This document shows, piece by piece, positions 1-8,154 of a stretch of 64,000 bases of DNA. Position numbers and translations under genes: made by a program. Under the pieces are notes generated by a model. It had not been told where the DNA came from. It made no database searches and worked only from the letters and a program-made list of their open reading frames with translations. The stretch covers positions 1,116,001 to 1,180,000 of the forward strand of contig JADJOH010000002.1 in NCBI GenBank assembly GCA_016713925.1. Direction: 5' to 3'. Position 1 is the stretch's first letter; the number at the start of each line of letters is the position of its first letter. The DNA comes from Bacteroidota bacterium (GTDB taxonomy: Bacteria > Bacteroidota > Bacteroidia > AKYH767-A > OLB10).

Positions 1-837
1 TTCATTGGTGATAGAGGCTTGACGAGCTTTGTTATAAGTAAGACGCAGTTCTTTTAGCATTTCACCGGCATTCTCCGTCGCTTTGTTCATGGCTGTCATA
101 CGCGCACCATGTTCGGAAGCATGCGAATCAAGTATCGCTTTGTACAACTGGGTCTTGATGGACTTTGGAATAAGTTCCAAAACGATCTCTGATTTCGAAG
201 GCTCAAAAATATAATCACTGACCATCTTACTTTCCTTTTTAGCAGGAGGTTGGATGGGCATGAGCTGCTCATTCATGACATATTGCACCGCAGCATTCTT
301 AAACTGATTGTACACCACAATCACACGATCATACTTCGCATCGGAAAAGTCCTTCATTATTTTCTCTGCAATAGCAGAAACATTCACGAAGGTCAGGTCG
401 GCATAAATGTCATTGTGATGACCTGCATAAATACTTTTATTTTTAGAATAGAAATCTGACACTTTCTTACCGATAGCCAGCACTTTTACTCCTCCGGCTT
501 TCACCTGCTCTTTGTACTCATCCGCTAACAACCTATTAACGGTACGCATGATATTGGAATTGAAAGCTCCGGCAAGTCCACGGTTAGAACTTACCGCAAT
601 AATTAACACATTCTTTACGGGACGTACAACAGCATACTGACCTCCATCACTATCTTCAGATGAGGAAGAAAGATTCTCCAGCATATCGCGCAGTTTATTG
701 GCATAAGGGCGTAATTGTGTAATGGCATTTTGTGCCCTGCGCAATTTCGCCGCACTCACCATTTTCATTGCTTTGGTGATTTGCTGGGTGCTGTTAACGG
801 AGGTAATCCGGAGGCGGACTTCTTTGAGATTGGCCAT
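1..837 (-). CDS. atpG: ATP synthase F1 gamma subunit (3' end cut by window edge)
   Basis: This is the central-stalk subunit of F1, which rotates inside the alpha3beta3 ring. The ATG is the complement of 835-837 and the frame is open to base 1, giving 279 codons. The family is about 290 residues long, so only the last dozen or so are missing. The N-terminus carries the conserved gamma helix (STQQITKAMKMVSAAKLRRA, about residues 14-33). The C-terminal helix near the edge contains the conserved segment around MTAMNKATENAGEML. It lies last in the minus-strand atpB-E-F-H-A-G order. It is separated from atpA by about 1 kb containing repeats and an S23-family gene, which is unusual because these two genes are normally adjacent. 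Confidence 0.95.
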   Translation of the reverse strand, partial: MANLKEVRLRITSVNSTQQITKAMKMVSAAKLRRAQNAITQLRPYANKLRDMLENLSSSSEDSDGGQYAVVRPVKNVLIIAVSSNRGLAGAFNSNIMRTVNRLLADEYKEQVKAGGVKVLAIGKKVSDFYSKNKSIYAGHHNDIYADLTFVNVSAIAEKIMKDFSDAKYDRVIVVYNQFKNAAVQYVMNEQLMPIQPPAKKESKMVSDYIFEPSKSEIVLELIPKSIKTQLYKAILDSHASEHGARMTAMNKATENAGEMLKELRLTYNKARQASITNE

Positions 838-1202
838 GGTATTAATTCAGAATTAAGAATTCAGAATTCAGAATTAGTTTTTTTGATTGAATAATTTTTA
901 TGCTTTGAACAATATGTTACTATTGTTCCCATTCGATTTATGATTTTAATTCAGAATGAATTCAGAATTCAGAATTACTTTTTTTTATTGAATAATTTTT
1001 ATGCTTTGTACAATACGTTACTACTGTTCAAATTTGATTTATGATTTTAATTCTGTGTTAAGAATTAAAACTGTCTATCCTAAACCTTCCTCTCCGCATA
1101 GCCAACCTGACTGCCGGCAGACAGGTTCTGAATTAAAACCATCTTTCTCAAACATCCTCCTCTCCGCGCAGCAATTCTGAATTCTGAATTCTGAATTCTG
1201 AA
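838..1202. repeat. Repeat-rich spacer between atpG and the S23-type gene
   Basis: No gene is seen here. The stretch holds several runs of the heptamer AATTCAG (about 845-876 and 955-977; the opposite-strand form is at about 1179-1205). It also holds a direct duplication of about 80-100 bp: 871-950 resembles 972-1051, sharing GAATAATTTTTATGCTTTG and TTTATGATTTTAATTC. A near-perfect palindrome lies at 1106-1125 (CCTGA CTGCCGGCAG ACAGG). The phrase CTCTCCGCGCAG followed by AATTCTGAATT also recurs on the far side of the S23-type gene. Confidence 0.75.
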
Positions 1203-1553
1203 TTACTTTTTACTATTCCTCTTCGTTGAATTAATTATACTTACTAAAAGTCTCATTAATTCATCCAGCTCCATTTTCAATTTCGGGTCAACCTTTGTGA
1301 TTTTAAGATCAATAAGATCGAGCCAATAATCAGTTTCCTCTGCTTCCTTTAATGCAATTCCCAGTTTATTTATAAAGTCCGCCGTGCTTACTGCTCTTTG
1401 AGATTCCCTCACATTTGCACTGATACTTGTTCCACTACGGATTAACTGGTTAGCTAACTGGTATTGCCTTTTTTCAATTACCTTTTCGTTTAAGTCCAGG
1501 ATTTCAGCAGCAAATAAGAACGATTTGTTCAGAACGACGTTGTTTTTCTTCAT
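1203..1553 (-). CDS. S23 / four-helix-bundle protein (23S IVS-type family)
   Basis: The product is 116 residues, predicted all-helical. It matches the four-helix-bundle family first described as an ORF inside 23S rRNA intervening sequences. Key features are the N-terminal segment with LNKSFLFAAEILDLNEKV, the central RSGTSISANVRESQRA (about residues 39-54), and the LGIALKEAEETDYWLDL helix. The molecular role of the family is poorly known. Relatives include the accessory protein of diversity-generating retroelements, but no reverse transcriptase is visible here. It is co-directional with, and lies inside, the ATP synthase operon between atpA and atpG. Heptamer repeat runs sit on both sides, which suggests insertion into the operon. 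No rRNA surrounds it. Confidence 0.85.
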   Translation of the reverse strand: MKKNNVVLNKSFLFAAEILDLNEKVIEKRQYQLANQLIRSGTSISANVRESQRAVSTADFINKLGIALKEAEETDYWLDLIDLKITKVDPKLKMELDELMRLLVSIINSTKRNSKK

Positions 1554-1853
1554 AGTGATTGGTTTTTAGCAAGGGTTTTGCTCTATTGTCCGATCACAGG
1601 TTTAATTCAGAATTCAGAATTCAGAATTCAGAATTATTTTTATTGTTTATTTTAGGATTGTATTTTTTCTATCGATTACTATTTAATGGTACTTAAATTT
1701 TCTGACTTCTCGCTTCGAAACTCTGATCAACTAATCTCTCCCAAATTTCCCCTCTCCGCGCAGAAATTCTGAATTCTGAATTAAAACCCACTATCTCCTT
1801 CAACCTCCCCCTCTCCGCGCAGCAATTCTGAATTCTTAATTCTGAATTCTTAA
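1554..1853. repeat. Repeat-rich spacer between the S23-type gene and atpA
   Basis: No gene is seen. AATTCAG heptamers run at about 1603-1636. The reverse form occurs at about 1766-1784 and 1826-1853 and reaches the atpA stop codon. The phrase CTCTCCGCGCAG occurs twice (about 1752 and 1812), each time followed by AATTCTGAATT. The same phrase is found on the other side of the S23-type gene, so the gene lies between related repeats. Confidence 0.7.
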
Positions 1854-3434
1854 TTAAACAGAGTATTTCTTTGCCAGGTCTTTTGCAACTTTCTCCAATT
1901 CGTTGGTGATTTCATCATTGATCACACCTTTCGCGAGTTGGTCGAGCACATTTTTATGTTGGGCACGAAGAATATTCAGGAAGTCGGTTTCAAACTCTCT
2001 TACCTTTCTAACGGGAACGGCTTGGAGAAGTCCTTTGGTACCAAGATAAATGATAGCCACCTGATCTTCTACTCTGTAAGGAGAATACTGACCCTGCTTC
2101 AGGATTTCCACGTTACGGGAACCTTTATCAAGCACCGCTTTCGTTGCTGCATCCAGATCAGATCCGAATTTAGAGAAGGCCTCCAATTCACGGTATTGTG
2201 CCTGGTCGAGCTTCAATGTACCTGCTACTTTCTTCATGGATTTAATCTGCGCATTACCACCCACACGTGATACCGAAATACCTACGTTGATTGCAGGACG
2301 CACCCCCGAGTTGAATAAATTCGCTTCAAGGAAGATCTGTCCGTCGGTGATGGAGATAACGTTAGTAGGAATATAGGCAGATACGTCACCGGCTTGCGTT
2401 TCGATAATTGGCAATGCGGTTAATGAACCGCCACCTTTAACTTTACTCTTCAAGGTATCAGGAAGGTCATTCATCTTGGCAGCGATGCTGTCAGACTTAA
2501 TCACTTTCGCGGCACGCTCGAGCAGACGACTATGTAAATAGAATACATCACCGGGATAAGCTTCACGACCCGGAGGACGACGGAGCAACAGAGATACTTC
2601 ACGGTAAGCAACAGCCTGTTTCGATAAATCATCATACACCACAAGTGCCGGACGACCAGTATCACGGAAGAACTCACCTATTGCAGCACCTGCCATTGGC
2701 GCATAGAACTGCATCGGAGCAGAGTCAGAAGCAGAAGCCGCCACCACAACGGTATAAGGCATTGCACCACGCTCTTCGAGTACTTTAACAACGTTAGCAA
2801 CAGTAGAACCTTTCTGACCCACGGCAACGTAGATACAAAACACAGGTTCCCCTTTATCATAAAATTCACGCTGGTTGATAATTGCATCCAGCGCCACAGC
2901 CGTTTTACCTGTCTGACGATCGCCGATGATCAACTCACGCTGACCACGACCAATCGGAATCATCGCGTCGATCGCTTTGATACCCGTTTGCAGAGGCTCA
3001 TTTACCGGCTGACGGAAAATTACACCCGGTGCTTTACGCTCGAGTGGCATTTCAAACAGTTCACCGGTCAGCGGGCCTTTACCATCAATTGGATTTCCGA
3101 GTGTGTCCACCACGCGACCCAGCATACCTTCACCTACTTTAATAGATGCAATTTTGCCGGTACGCTTTACAGTGTCACCTTCTTTAATATTATTAGAAGA
3201 TCCCAGTGTCACTGCACCGATATTATCTTCTTCAAGGTTCAAAACGATACCCAATAGGCCGTTTTCAAATTCAATCAGCTCACCCGATTGCACCTTGGTT
3301 AAACCATAAATACGGGCAATTCCGTCACCTACCTGGAGAACGGTTCCTACTTCTTCGAGTTCAGAGGCTGACTTAAAGCCGGCCAATTGCTGGCGGAGTA
3401 TCGCTGAGACTTCATCGGGTCTTACATCTACCAT
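1854..3434 (-). CDS. atpA: ATP synthase F1 alpha subunit
   Basis: This is the non-catalytic nucleotide-binding subunit of the F1 hexamer. It is 526 residues, normal for Bacteroidota. The Walker A motif GDRQTGKT is at about residues 171-178. The conserved ELIEFENGLLGIVLNLE segment is in the N-terminal barrel, and the arginine-finger region ISVSRVGG is near residue 390. The start ATG is the complement of 3432-3434 and gives a standard N-terminus with a membrane-proximal helix. Upstream, a 172-bp gap filled with ATTCGT-type repeats and a hairpin separates it from atpH. Downstream there are 300 bp of repeats before the S23-type gene. Confidence 0.98.
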   Translation of the reverse strand: MVDVRPDEVSAILRQQLAGFKSASELEEVGTVLQVGDGIARIYGLTKVQSGELIEFENGLLGIVLNLEEDNIGAVTLGSSNNIKEGDTVKRTGKIASIKVGEGMLGRVVDTLGNPIDGKGPLTGELFEMPLERKAPGVIFRQPVNEPLQTGIKAIDAMIPIGRGQRELIIGDRQTGKTAVALDAIINQREFYDKGEPVFCIYVAVGQKGSTVANVVKVLEERGAMPYTVVVAASASDSAPMQFYAPMAGAAIGEFFRDTGRPALVVYDDLSKQAVAYREVSLLLRRPPGREAYPGDVFYLHSRLLERAAKVIKSDSIAAKMNDLPDTLKSKVKGGGSLTALPIIETQAGDVSAYIPTNVISITDGQIFLEANLFNSGVRPAINVGISVSRVGGNAQIKSMKKVAGTLKLDQAQYRELEAFSKFGSDLDAATKAVLDKGSRNVEILKQGQYSPYRVEDQVAIIYLGTKGLLQAVPVRKVREFETDFLNILRAQHKNVLDQLAKGVINDEITNELEKVAKDLAKKYSV

Positions 3435-3606
3435 TGTGATTGTATTATTTATTGTTAGTAATCGTTGTTCGTTTCGTACTATCTATAATTCGTATTCCTT
3501 CGTACATTCGTCTATTCGTACATTCGTCTATTCGCAAATTCGTCTATTCGTATTTCGTATTTTCGTAATCCCGCAACGCGGGATATTCGTAATTTCGTAA
3601 CCCCCT
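3435..3606. repeat. ATTCGT-type repeats with hairpin, atpA-atpH gap
   Basis: The gap contains irregular repeats of TTCGTACATTCGTCTA. A perfect 7-bp stem with a 3-nt loop follows at 3568-3584 (ATCCCGC-AAC-GCGGGAT). The same hairpin and flank recur in the atpH-atpF gap, and both copies end in TTCGTAACCCCC. The hairpin has no clean T-run on the minus strand, so it is more likely a repeat element than a strong terminator. Confidence 0.75.
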
Positions 3607-4164
3607 TTAAAATTCTTTCACATAGAGGTTATCATCAAACTCATTCTTCAGTTGCTTCAATTTCTTACTCACACTCGTATCAAACTGTTTATCTCCAACA
3701 CGCAGAATAAATCCACCGATCAGTGAGGGATCCAGCTTTTCTACGATTTCTATTGATTGATCTTTATTCAGGTTCACTTTCGCAAGAATCTGATCGCGGA
3801 GTGCAGCATCTATTTTAGTAGCTGTGGTAACATGCACCGTAAGTATTCCCTTTGAATTTTTATACAATTGTATAAACTCCGCTGCGATATCATACAAGTA
3901 AAATTCACGACCCTTGCGCGTGATGATATTGATAAAAGCAAGACTTAACGCATCAATTCTGGCTCCAAAGATGGCCTTGATGATCGCATCCTTTTTATCC
4001 GTATTGACGATAGGATTTCGCAAAAGGGTAAACAGATCACGGCTGGAATCACAGGTAGCAGTAATCAGTTGCATATCCTCATAAACCTTGTCAGCAATTT
4101 TACGCTCCTGCGCCAGTCCCAAAAGGGATTTTGCGTACCGGCGGGCTACTTTAGAATCTGCCAT
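3607..4164 (-). CDS. atpH: ATP synthase F1 delta subunit (OSCP)
   Basis: This is the peripheral-stalk subunit that joins the b-subunit dimer to the top of F1. It is 185 residues, the usual length. The N-terminal helical domain begins VARRYAKSLLGLAQE (about residues 5-19), and the C-terminal region has the typical segment with DPSLIGGFILRVGD (about residues 144-157). The position between atpF and atpA is the standard order. Both of its flanking gaps carry the same ATTCGT/hairpin element, so the gene is bracketed by two copies of a repeat. Confidence 0.95.
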   Translation of the reverse strand: MADSKVARRYAKSLLGLAQERKIADKVYEDMQLITATCDSSRDLFTLLRNPIVNTDKKDAIIKAIFGARIDALSLAFINIITRKGREFYLYDIAAEFIQLYKNSKGILTVHVTTATKIDAALRDQILAKVNLNKDQSIEIVEKLDPSLIGGFILRVGDKQFDTSVSKKLKQLKNEFDDNLYVKEF

Positions 4165-4396
4165 TTATTTTCCTTGATCTTTATTCGTTAGTACTTCAAT
4201 CGGATTTTCTCGCTTCGTACTTTTAATTTTTAAATAACTATTAACTTCCTTTCGAAATTATTCTATCTCTCACTCAACTCCCAATTCGTACATTCCTAAT
4301 TCAATTCGTACATTCGTCTAATTCGTTGATTAGTCAATTCGTAATTCGTATTTTCGTAATCCCGCAACGCGGGATATTTTCGTATTTCGTAACCCC
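4165..4396. repeat. ATTCGT-type repeats with hairpin, atpH-atpF gap
   Basis: This second copy of the element resembles the atpA-atpH gap. TTCGTACATTCGTCTA repeats are followed by the identical hairpin ATCCCGC-AAC-GCGGGAT at 4359-4375 and then TTCGTAACCCCC beside the atpF stop codon. No gene is seen. Confidence 0.75.
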
Positions 4397-4891
4397 CTAG
4401 TTCATCTTTACATCCTTCAACATCTCCTGCACCAACGCTTTTTGCTTATCGTCGTTACTGAGTTGCTGACGGATTACTTTCTCTGCAATTTCAATGGAAA
4501 GAGTCGCCACCTGATTTTTCAATTCGGTGATGGCCGCCAGTTTCTCATTGGTGATGGCTTCACGAGCGATAGTAATCATGCGATCGCCTTCCGTTTGTGC
4601 TTTGGAACGGGCTTCGTTCACGATCATATCTTTTGTCTCGCGCGCTTCTTTCAAAATCAAATCTCTTTCATTGCGTGCTTCTTGCAAAATGCGTTCATTC
4701 TCTGCTTTGAGATTGGCTACATCTTCCTTCGCTTTCTTTGCCGCATTGAGTGCTTCTTCAATAGAAGTCTCCCGCTCTTTTAAAGAAGAAAGAATCGGAC
4801 CCCAGGCGAATTTGCGCATCAGGAATACGACAATCAGGAAGGAGATGGACATCCAGAATATTAGACCGAATTCGGGTTTTACGAGTTCCAT
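4397..4891 (-). CDS. atpF: ATP synthase F0 b subunit
   Basis: This peripheral-stalk subunit is 164 residues, the usual length. A single N-terminal membrane helix spans about residues 7-25 (FGLIFWMSISFLIVVFLMRK). A long charged Ala/Glu/Lys/Arg-rich coiled coil (about 35-145) follows and dimerises and contacts delta. The start is the complement of 4889-4891. The gene lies 114 bp after atpE, and a stable inverted repeat sits in that gap. Confidence 0.96.
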   Translation of the reverse strand: MELVKPEFGLIFWMSISFLIVVFLMRKFAWGPILSSLKERETSIEEALNAAKKAKEDVANLKAENERILQEARNERDLILKEARETKDMIVNEARSKAQTEGDRMITIAREAITNEKLAAITELKNQVATLSIEIAEKVIRQQLSNDDKQKALVQEMLKDVKMN

Positions 4892-4950
4892 AGTATTTCG
4901 TAATAATCGTTGGGGAGATCCCCTTTATATTGATGAATAATTTTTGAATT

Positions 4951-4986
4951 AAACCGGCACTCGACCAAGCGTCGCTCTGCCGGTTT
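4951..4986. terminator. Hairpin between atpE and atpF
   Basis: A perfect 9-bp stem (AAACCGGCA at 4951-4959, TGCCGGTTT at 4978-4986) encloses an inner CGAC/GTCG stem. The T-rich tail lies on the plus-strand side; on the transcribed minus strand the hairpin is followed only by TTTAATTC. It could be a weak attenuator or an RNA-stabilising stem that helps raise atpE output, since many c subunits are needed per enzyme. That role is inference. Confidence 0.5.
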
Positions 4987-5005
4987 TTGTTGTTTTTACA
5001 ATCGC

Positions 5006-5266
5006 TTATTTGGTAAGGATTGCAAGCAGGCCGATTACCATCGCGAAGAAGGCAGCTCCTTCAACGAGTGCAGCAGCAAGAATCATGTTTCCGCGGATGT
5101 CGCCTGAAGCTTCAGGTTGACGTGCGATAGATTCAAGTGCGGAACCACCGATACGGCCGATACCGATACCGGCGCCGATGGCAGCAAGACCAGCTCCAAC
5201 AGCAGCAAGACCGTAGCCCATTCCGATGTTTTCGGCAGCTGCCTGAAGTAAGATGTTTGATAACAT
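5006..5266 (-). CDS. atpE: ATP synthase F0 c subunit
   Basis: This is the proteolipid of the rotating membrane ring, 86 residues with two membrane helices. Helix 1 has the Gly/Ala-rich packing motif GAGIGIGRIGG (about residues 31-41). The polar loop has ARQPE (48-52). Helix 2 carries the proton-binding carboxylate Glu69 in AALVEGAAFF. Hydrophobic or small residues follow the Glu, and the Na+-type Glu-Ser ligand set is absent, so a proton ring is likely. It lies 36 bp downstream of atpB. Confidence 0.97.
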   Translation of the reverse strand: MLSNILLQAAAENIGMGYGLAAVGAGLAAIGAGIGIGRIGGSALESIARQPEASGDIRGNMILAAALVEGAAFFAMVIGLLAILTK

Positions 5267-5302
5267 TGTGATTTGTATTTAAGGTAAGTAATTAATTTTC
5301 AG

Positions 5303-6472
5303 TTAATGATGATGGTCTTCTATAGCAGCTCCAATGTACACCGCACTTAACATGGTGAATACATAGGCTTGTAAGAAGGCCACCAGTAATTCCAATACCG
5401 TCATGAATACGGTGAAGACTAATGTGAGAGGAGAAACTGCAAATCCTACTCCGACTCCATTTTGTCCAAAGATGAAGATCAAACTGAAGAAGGCCAGTGC
5501 GATGATATGTCCTGCAGTAATGTTCGCAAAAAGTCGAATCATCAATACAAAGGGACGTAAGAATACTCCGAGAATTTCAATAGGTGTCAATAACACCAAC
5601 ACTCCTTTTGGCACACCGGGCATCATGAATACGTGCTCCCAGTAATTCTTGTTGGCATTCACTGTTACAATGATAAAAGTAAAAACCGCTAAGGTCAATG
5701 CTACACTGATGCTTCCCGTTAAGTTCGCTCCGAATGGAAATACCGGAATCAATCCCATCAAGTTGGCAATCCAAATGAAGAAGAATACGGTTAACAAGTA
5801 GGGTAAATATTTCTCGTACTTATGACCAATACTCGGCTTAATCAAATCATCTCTGACAAACATGATGATGGGCTCCATCGCATTTTGCAATCCTGTTGGA
5901 GCAAGACCTTTGCGCTTACGCGTATAAGCACCCGCGATATTGGTAAAGATCAACAACATCAATGCACAGCAAATAAATATTGAGGCCACATTCTTGGTTA
6001 TGGAAATATCAAATATCGTTGCCGTCACTGCATCATTGATTGTAGCATGGTGTGCATCTATCTCTCCCATCTCATCTACAGCAACCACTTTCTGGCCTTT
6101 CAACATATAACCATTATAGGTTTTATGCCCGTGATCAAAACGTGAACTGCTAAACATCGCGAAACCGCGTTCAGAAGAATAAAGAATTATAGGAAGCGGA
6201 ATTTCAGTATGACCCCAAAGATGCCACCCATGGGCATCGGCCACGTGTTCCATGATGATCTTTCCGGCATTCAGTTTTTCTTCCCCATGACTTGCATCCA
6301 CATGAGCTTCAGCAACATGACCATCTGCACCGGCTACCACCGCGGCACTGTGATGTTCATTTTCAGGAAGTTGATTATGGGTAGAGTCCTGGGCAACATT
6401 TATCGAGAAGATCAATGTGAACACCAAAAAGGTCAGGACCGAGAATATAGCTAAACGTTTGTTTTTCAACAT
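5303..6472 (-). CDS. atpB: ATP synthase F0 a subunit
   Basis: This stator membrane subunit forms the proton half-channels. At 389 residues it is much longer than the roughly 270-residue E. coli form. The N-terminus has a signal-like hydrophobic segment (about residues 8-24), then about 120 His/Asp/Glu-rich residues, as is common in Bacteroidota. The core has five or six membrane helices. The essential arginine is R313 in MIRLFANITAGH. The protein ends in a short His-rich tail (EDHHH). It is the first gene of the operon, with a consensus -7 promoter 31 bp upstream. No atpI-like gene lies ahead of it. Confidence 0.96.
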   Translation of the reverse strand: MLKNKRLAIFSVLTFLVFTLIFSINVAQDSTHNQLPENEHHSAAVVAGADGHVAEAHVDASHGEEKLNAGKIIMEHVADAHGWHLWGHTEIPLPIILYSSERGFAMFSSSRFDHGHKTYNGYMLKGQKVVAVDEMGEIDAHHATINDAVTATIFDISITKNVASIFICCALMLLIFTNIAGAYTRKRKGLAPTGLQNAMEPIIMFVRDDLIKPSIGHKYEKYLPYLLTVFFFIWIANLMGLIPVFPFGANLTGSISVALTLAVFTFIIVTVNANKNYWEHVFMMPGVPKGVLVLLTPIEILGVFLRPFVLMIRLFANITAGHIIALAFFSLIFIFGQNGVGVGFAVSPLTLVFTVFMTVLELLVAFLQAYVFTMLSAVYIGAAIEDHHH

Positions 6473-6502
6473 GATAGGCGCACCTATGGGTTATTGAGGT
6501 CG

Positions 6503-6510
6503 CAAAGGTA
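6503..6510 (-). promoter_or_regulatory. -7 promoter element of the atp operon
   Basis: The minus strand reads TACCTTTG, a perfect match to the Bacteroidota -7 consensus TAnnTTTG, followed by C. It ends about 30 bases before the atpB ATG. No clear -33 TTTG was seen at the usual distance. Confidence 0.6.
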
Positions 6511-6791
6511 GATAAAAACGGAATATCTGAAACAGGAGAGATGAAATATCAGTCAGAAGTTGGGGATTTCTCGCCATTCCTTGTTGAATTGGATACCACC
6601 AAAAACAAATCGATTTCATTAAATATAATAAGCATAAACGCAGCATAAATTACCTTATTCAAAATTCATAATAATCTGTTTTTCAATTATTTTTATCTAC
6701 AATTAATAATTATCTCAATTTAATAAAGTATTTATTATATTATAGTACTTTATTTATTATATTAAACTGAACTAATTTTTAAAAATCATCG

Positions 6792-6799
6792 TATATTTG
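6792..6799 (+). promoter_or_regulatory. -7 promoter element abutting the DUF4143 ATPase start
   Basis: TATATTTG matches TAnnTTTG and ends only 4 bases before the ATG at 6804. Transcription would start at or inside the start codon region, so the mRNA would be leaderless or nearly so. The rest of the 331-bp divergent gap (6473-6803) is AT-rich with no other feature seen. Confidence 0.5.
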
Positions 6800-6803
6800 C
6801 TAC

Positions 6804-8003
6804 ATGGAATATCTCCGGACACTTTTAAATACCCTGAAAAACAGGGTGGAAGAGCCGCGCAGATTTATTCAGGTTTTGGCAGGTCCAAGACAAGTGGGTA
6901 AAACCACGCTGGTACGCAAGCTCTCCACCATTCTGGATTTCCCCTGTTTGTATTGTTCGGGAGATGAGGCTCCGGGATATCAGCCGGGTCTTTGGCTCGA
7001 CCAGCAATGGGAAGCTATCCGATCAGAGATTGCCAAGAGCGGTGCAGACGAGGGTTTGCTGATCATTGACGAGGTGCATAAAATTCCGGATTGGAGTGGT
7101 CAGGTGAAGAAGCATTGGGATAGAGATACGCATCAGCAAACACCGGTTAAAGTAATACTATTGGGTTCGGCGCAGATGCTGGTACAGAAAGGACTTACGG
7201 ATTCACTCGCCGGACGCTTTGAGCGGATTTACGTTCCGCAATGGTCGCTGCAGGAGATGCAGGACGCCTTCGGTTTCACAGTAGATGAGTACCTCTGGTA
7301 TGGCGGATATCCGGGAGGCGCGGCGCTGATTCACGACGAAAACCGCTGGAAACAATATATCCGTGAATCGATTATTCGTACCGCACTACAGCAGGATATA
7401 CTCTCCGTCACCCGCATTGATAAACCTGCTTTAATGGCTCAGGTCTTTGAATTATCCTGCATGCATAGCGGACAAATTATTTCCCTTCAAAAACTAGCCG
7501 GACAATTACAGGATGCCGGAAATGTTACTACGGTAGCCTGGTATCTGGAGCTGTTGTCGGATGCAGGTTTCATCACCGGTTTACAGAAATATGCCGGTAA
7601 CGCGATTCGAAAACGATCGTCGCCGCCTAAGTTACAGGTCCATGACAACGCATTGATGACCGCTTTACTTCCCTATACGTTTGAAGAAGCCAAGGCGGAT
7701 CGCTCGCTCTGGGGACGCATCACGGAGTCTGCAGTCGGAACACACTTGCTGCGTCTTCACCGCGATGAACAGGCAACCTTGCATTATTGGCGCGAAGGAG
7801 GCAACGAAGTAGATTTTGTATCGGCTATGGGCGAACGGTTAACGGCCATTGAAGTAAAAAGCGGCGAGAAAACGGGTATTCAGAAAGGACTGGAGGTTTT
7901 CGGTAAGTCCTATCCGTTAGCCAAACGAATCCTGCTGGACAAGTCCTCTGCAACCACGTGGGAAGCAGCCATGCGGTGGAAGACGATTCGGGCGATGTTG
8001 TAG
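6804..8003 (+). CDS. AAA family ATPase with DUF4143 domain
   Basis: The product is 399 residues. Walker A (GPRQVGKTT) is at about 28-36 and Walker B (LLIIDEVHK) at about 85-93, typical of the AAA_14/DUF4143 family. The C-terminal half holds the DUF4143 region with NEVDFV followed by AIEVKSG (about 335-355). That D...ExK arrangement recalls a PD-(D/E)xK nuclease fold. The cellular role of the family is unknown. The gene stands alone with its own promoter and has higher G+C than its surroundings. Its TAG stop directly touches a 20-bp palindrome, so transfer or insertion is plausible. Confidence 0.9.
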   Translation: MEYLRTLLNTLKNRVEEPRRFIQVLAGPRQVGKTTLVRKLSTILDFPCLYCSGDEAPGYQPGLWLDQQWEAIRSEIAKSGADEGLLIIDEVHKIPDWSGQVKKHWDRDTHQQTPVKVILLGSAQMLVQKGLTDSLAGRFERIYVPQWSLQEMQDAFGFTVDEYLWYGGYPGGAALIHDENRWKQYIRESIIRTALQQDILSVTRIDKPALMAQVFELSCMHSGQIISLQKLAGQLQDAGNVTTVAWYLELLSDAGFITGLQKYAGNAIRKRSSPPKLQVHDNALMTALLPYTFEEAKADRSLWGRITESAVGTHLLRLHRDEQATLHYWREGGNEVDFVSAMGERLTAIEVKSGEKTGIQKGLEVFGKSYPLAKRILLDKSSATTWEAAMRWKTIRAML

Positions 8004-8150
8004 TGACAGGTCGCGACCTGTCACCATGATACGACCACGATGATGTTGACCGCGATGATGTGATGATGGTGACCGCGATGATGTGATGATGGTGATCGCG
8101 ATGATGGGATGATGGTGACCGCGATGATGGTGACAGGTCGCGACCGGTCA
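8004..8150. repeat. Composite palindrome / 23-mer repeat element, left copy
   Basis: A perfect palindrome TGACAGGTCGCGACCTGTCA lies at 8004-8023. About 3.6 tandem copies of a 23-bp unit (core GACCGCGATGATGTGATGATGG) follow from about 8051. A second palindrome copy with one change lies at 8131-8150. The same palindrome-23-mer-palindrome arrangement occurs at 16324-16397. Apparent reading frames here spell TGRDLS-type peptides and are artefacts. Confidence 0.9.
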
Positions 8151-8154
8151 CTAC

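Noticed and set aside
1203..1553. A 23S rRNA intervening sequence or a diversity-generating retroelement
   Set aside because: The S23-type protein is present, but no rRNA, reverse transcriptase, template repeat or variable repeat was found around it.
7825..8151. Minus-strand frame over the left palindrome element
   Set aside because: It is low-complexity His/Ser/Arg sequence from the 23-mer repeats and overlaps the end of the ATPase gene.
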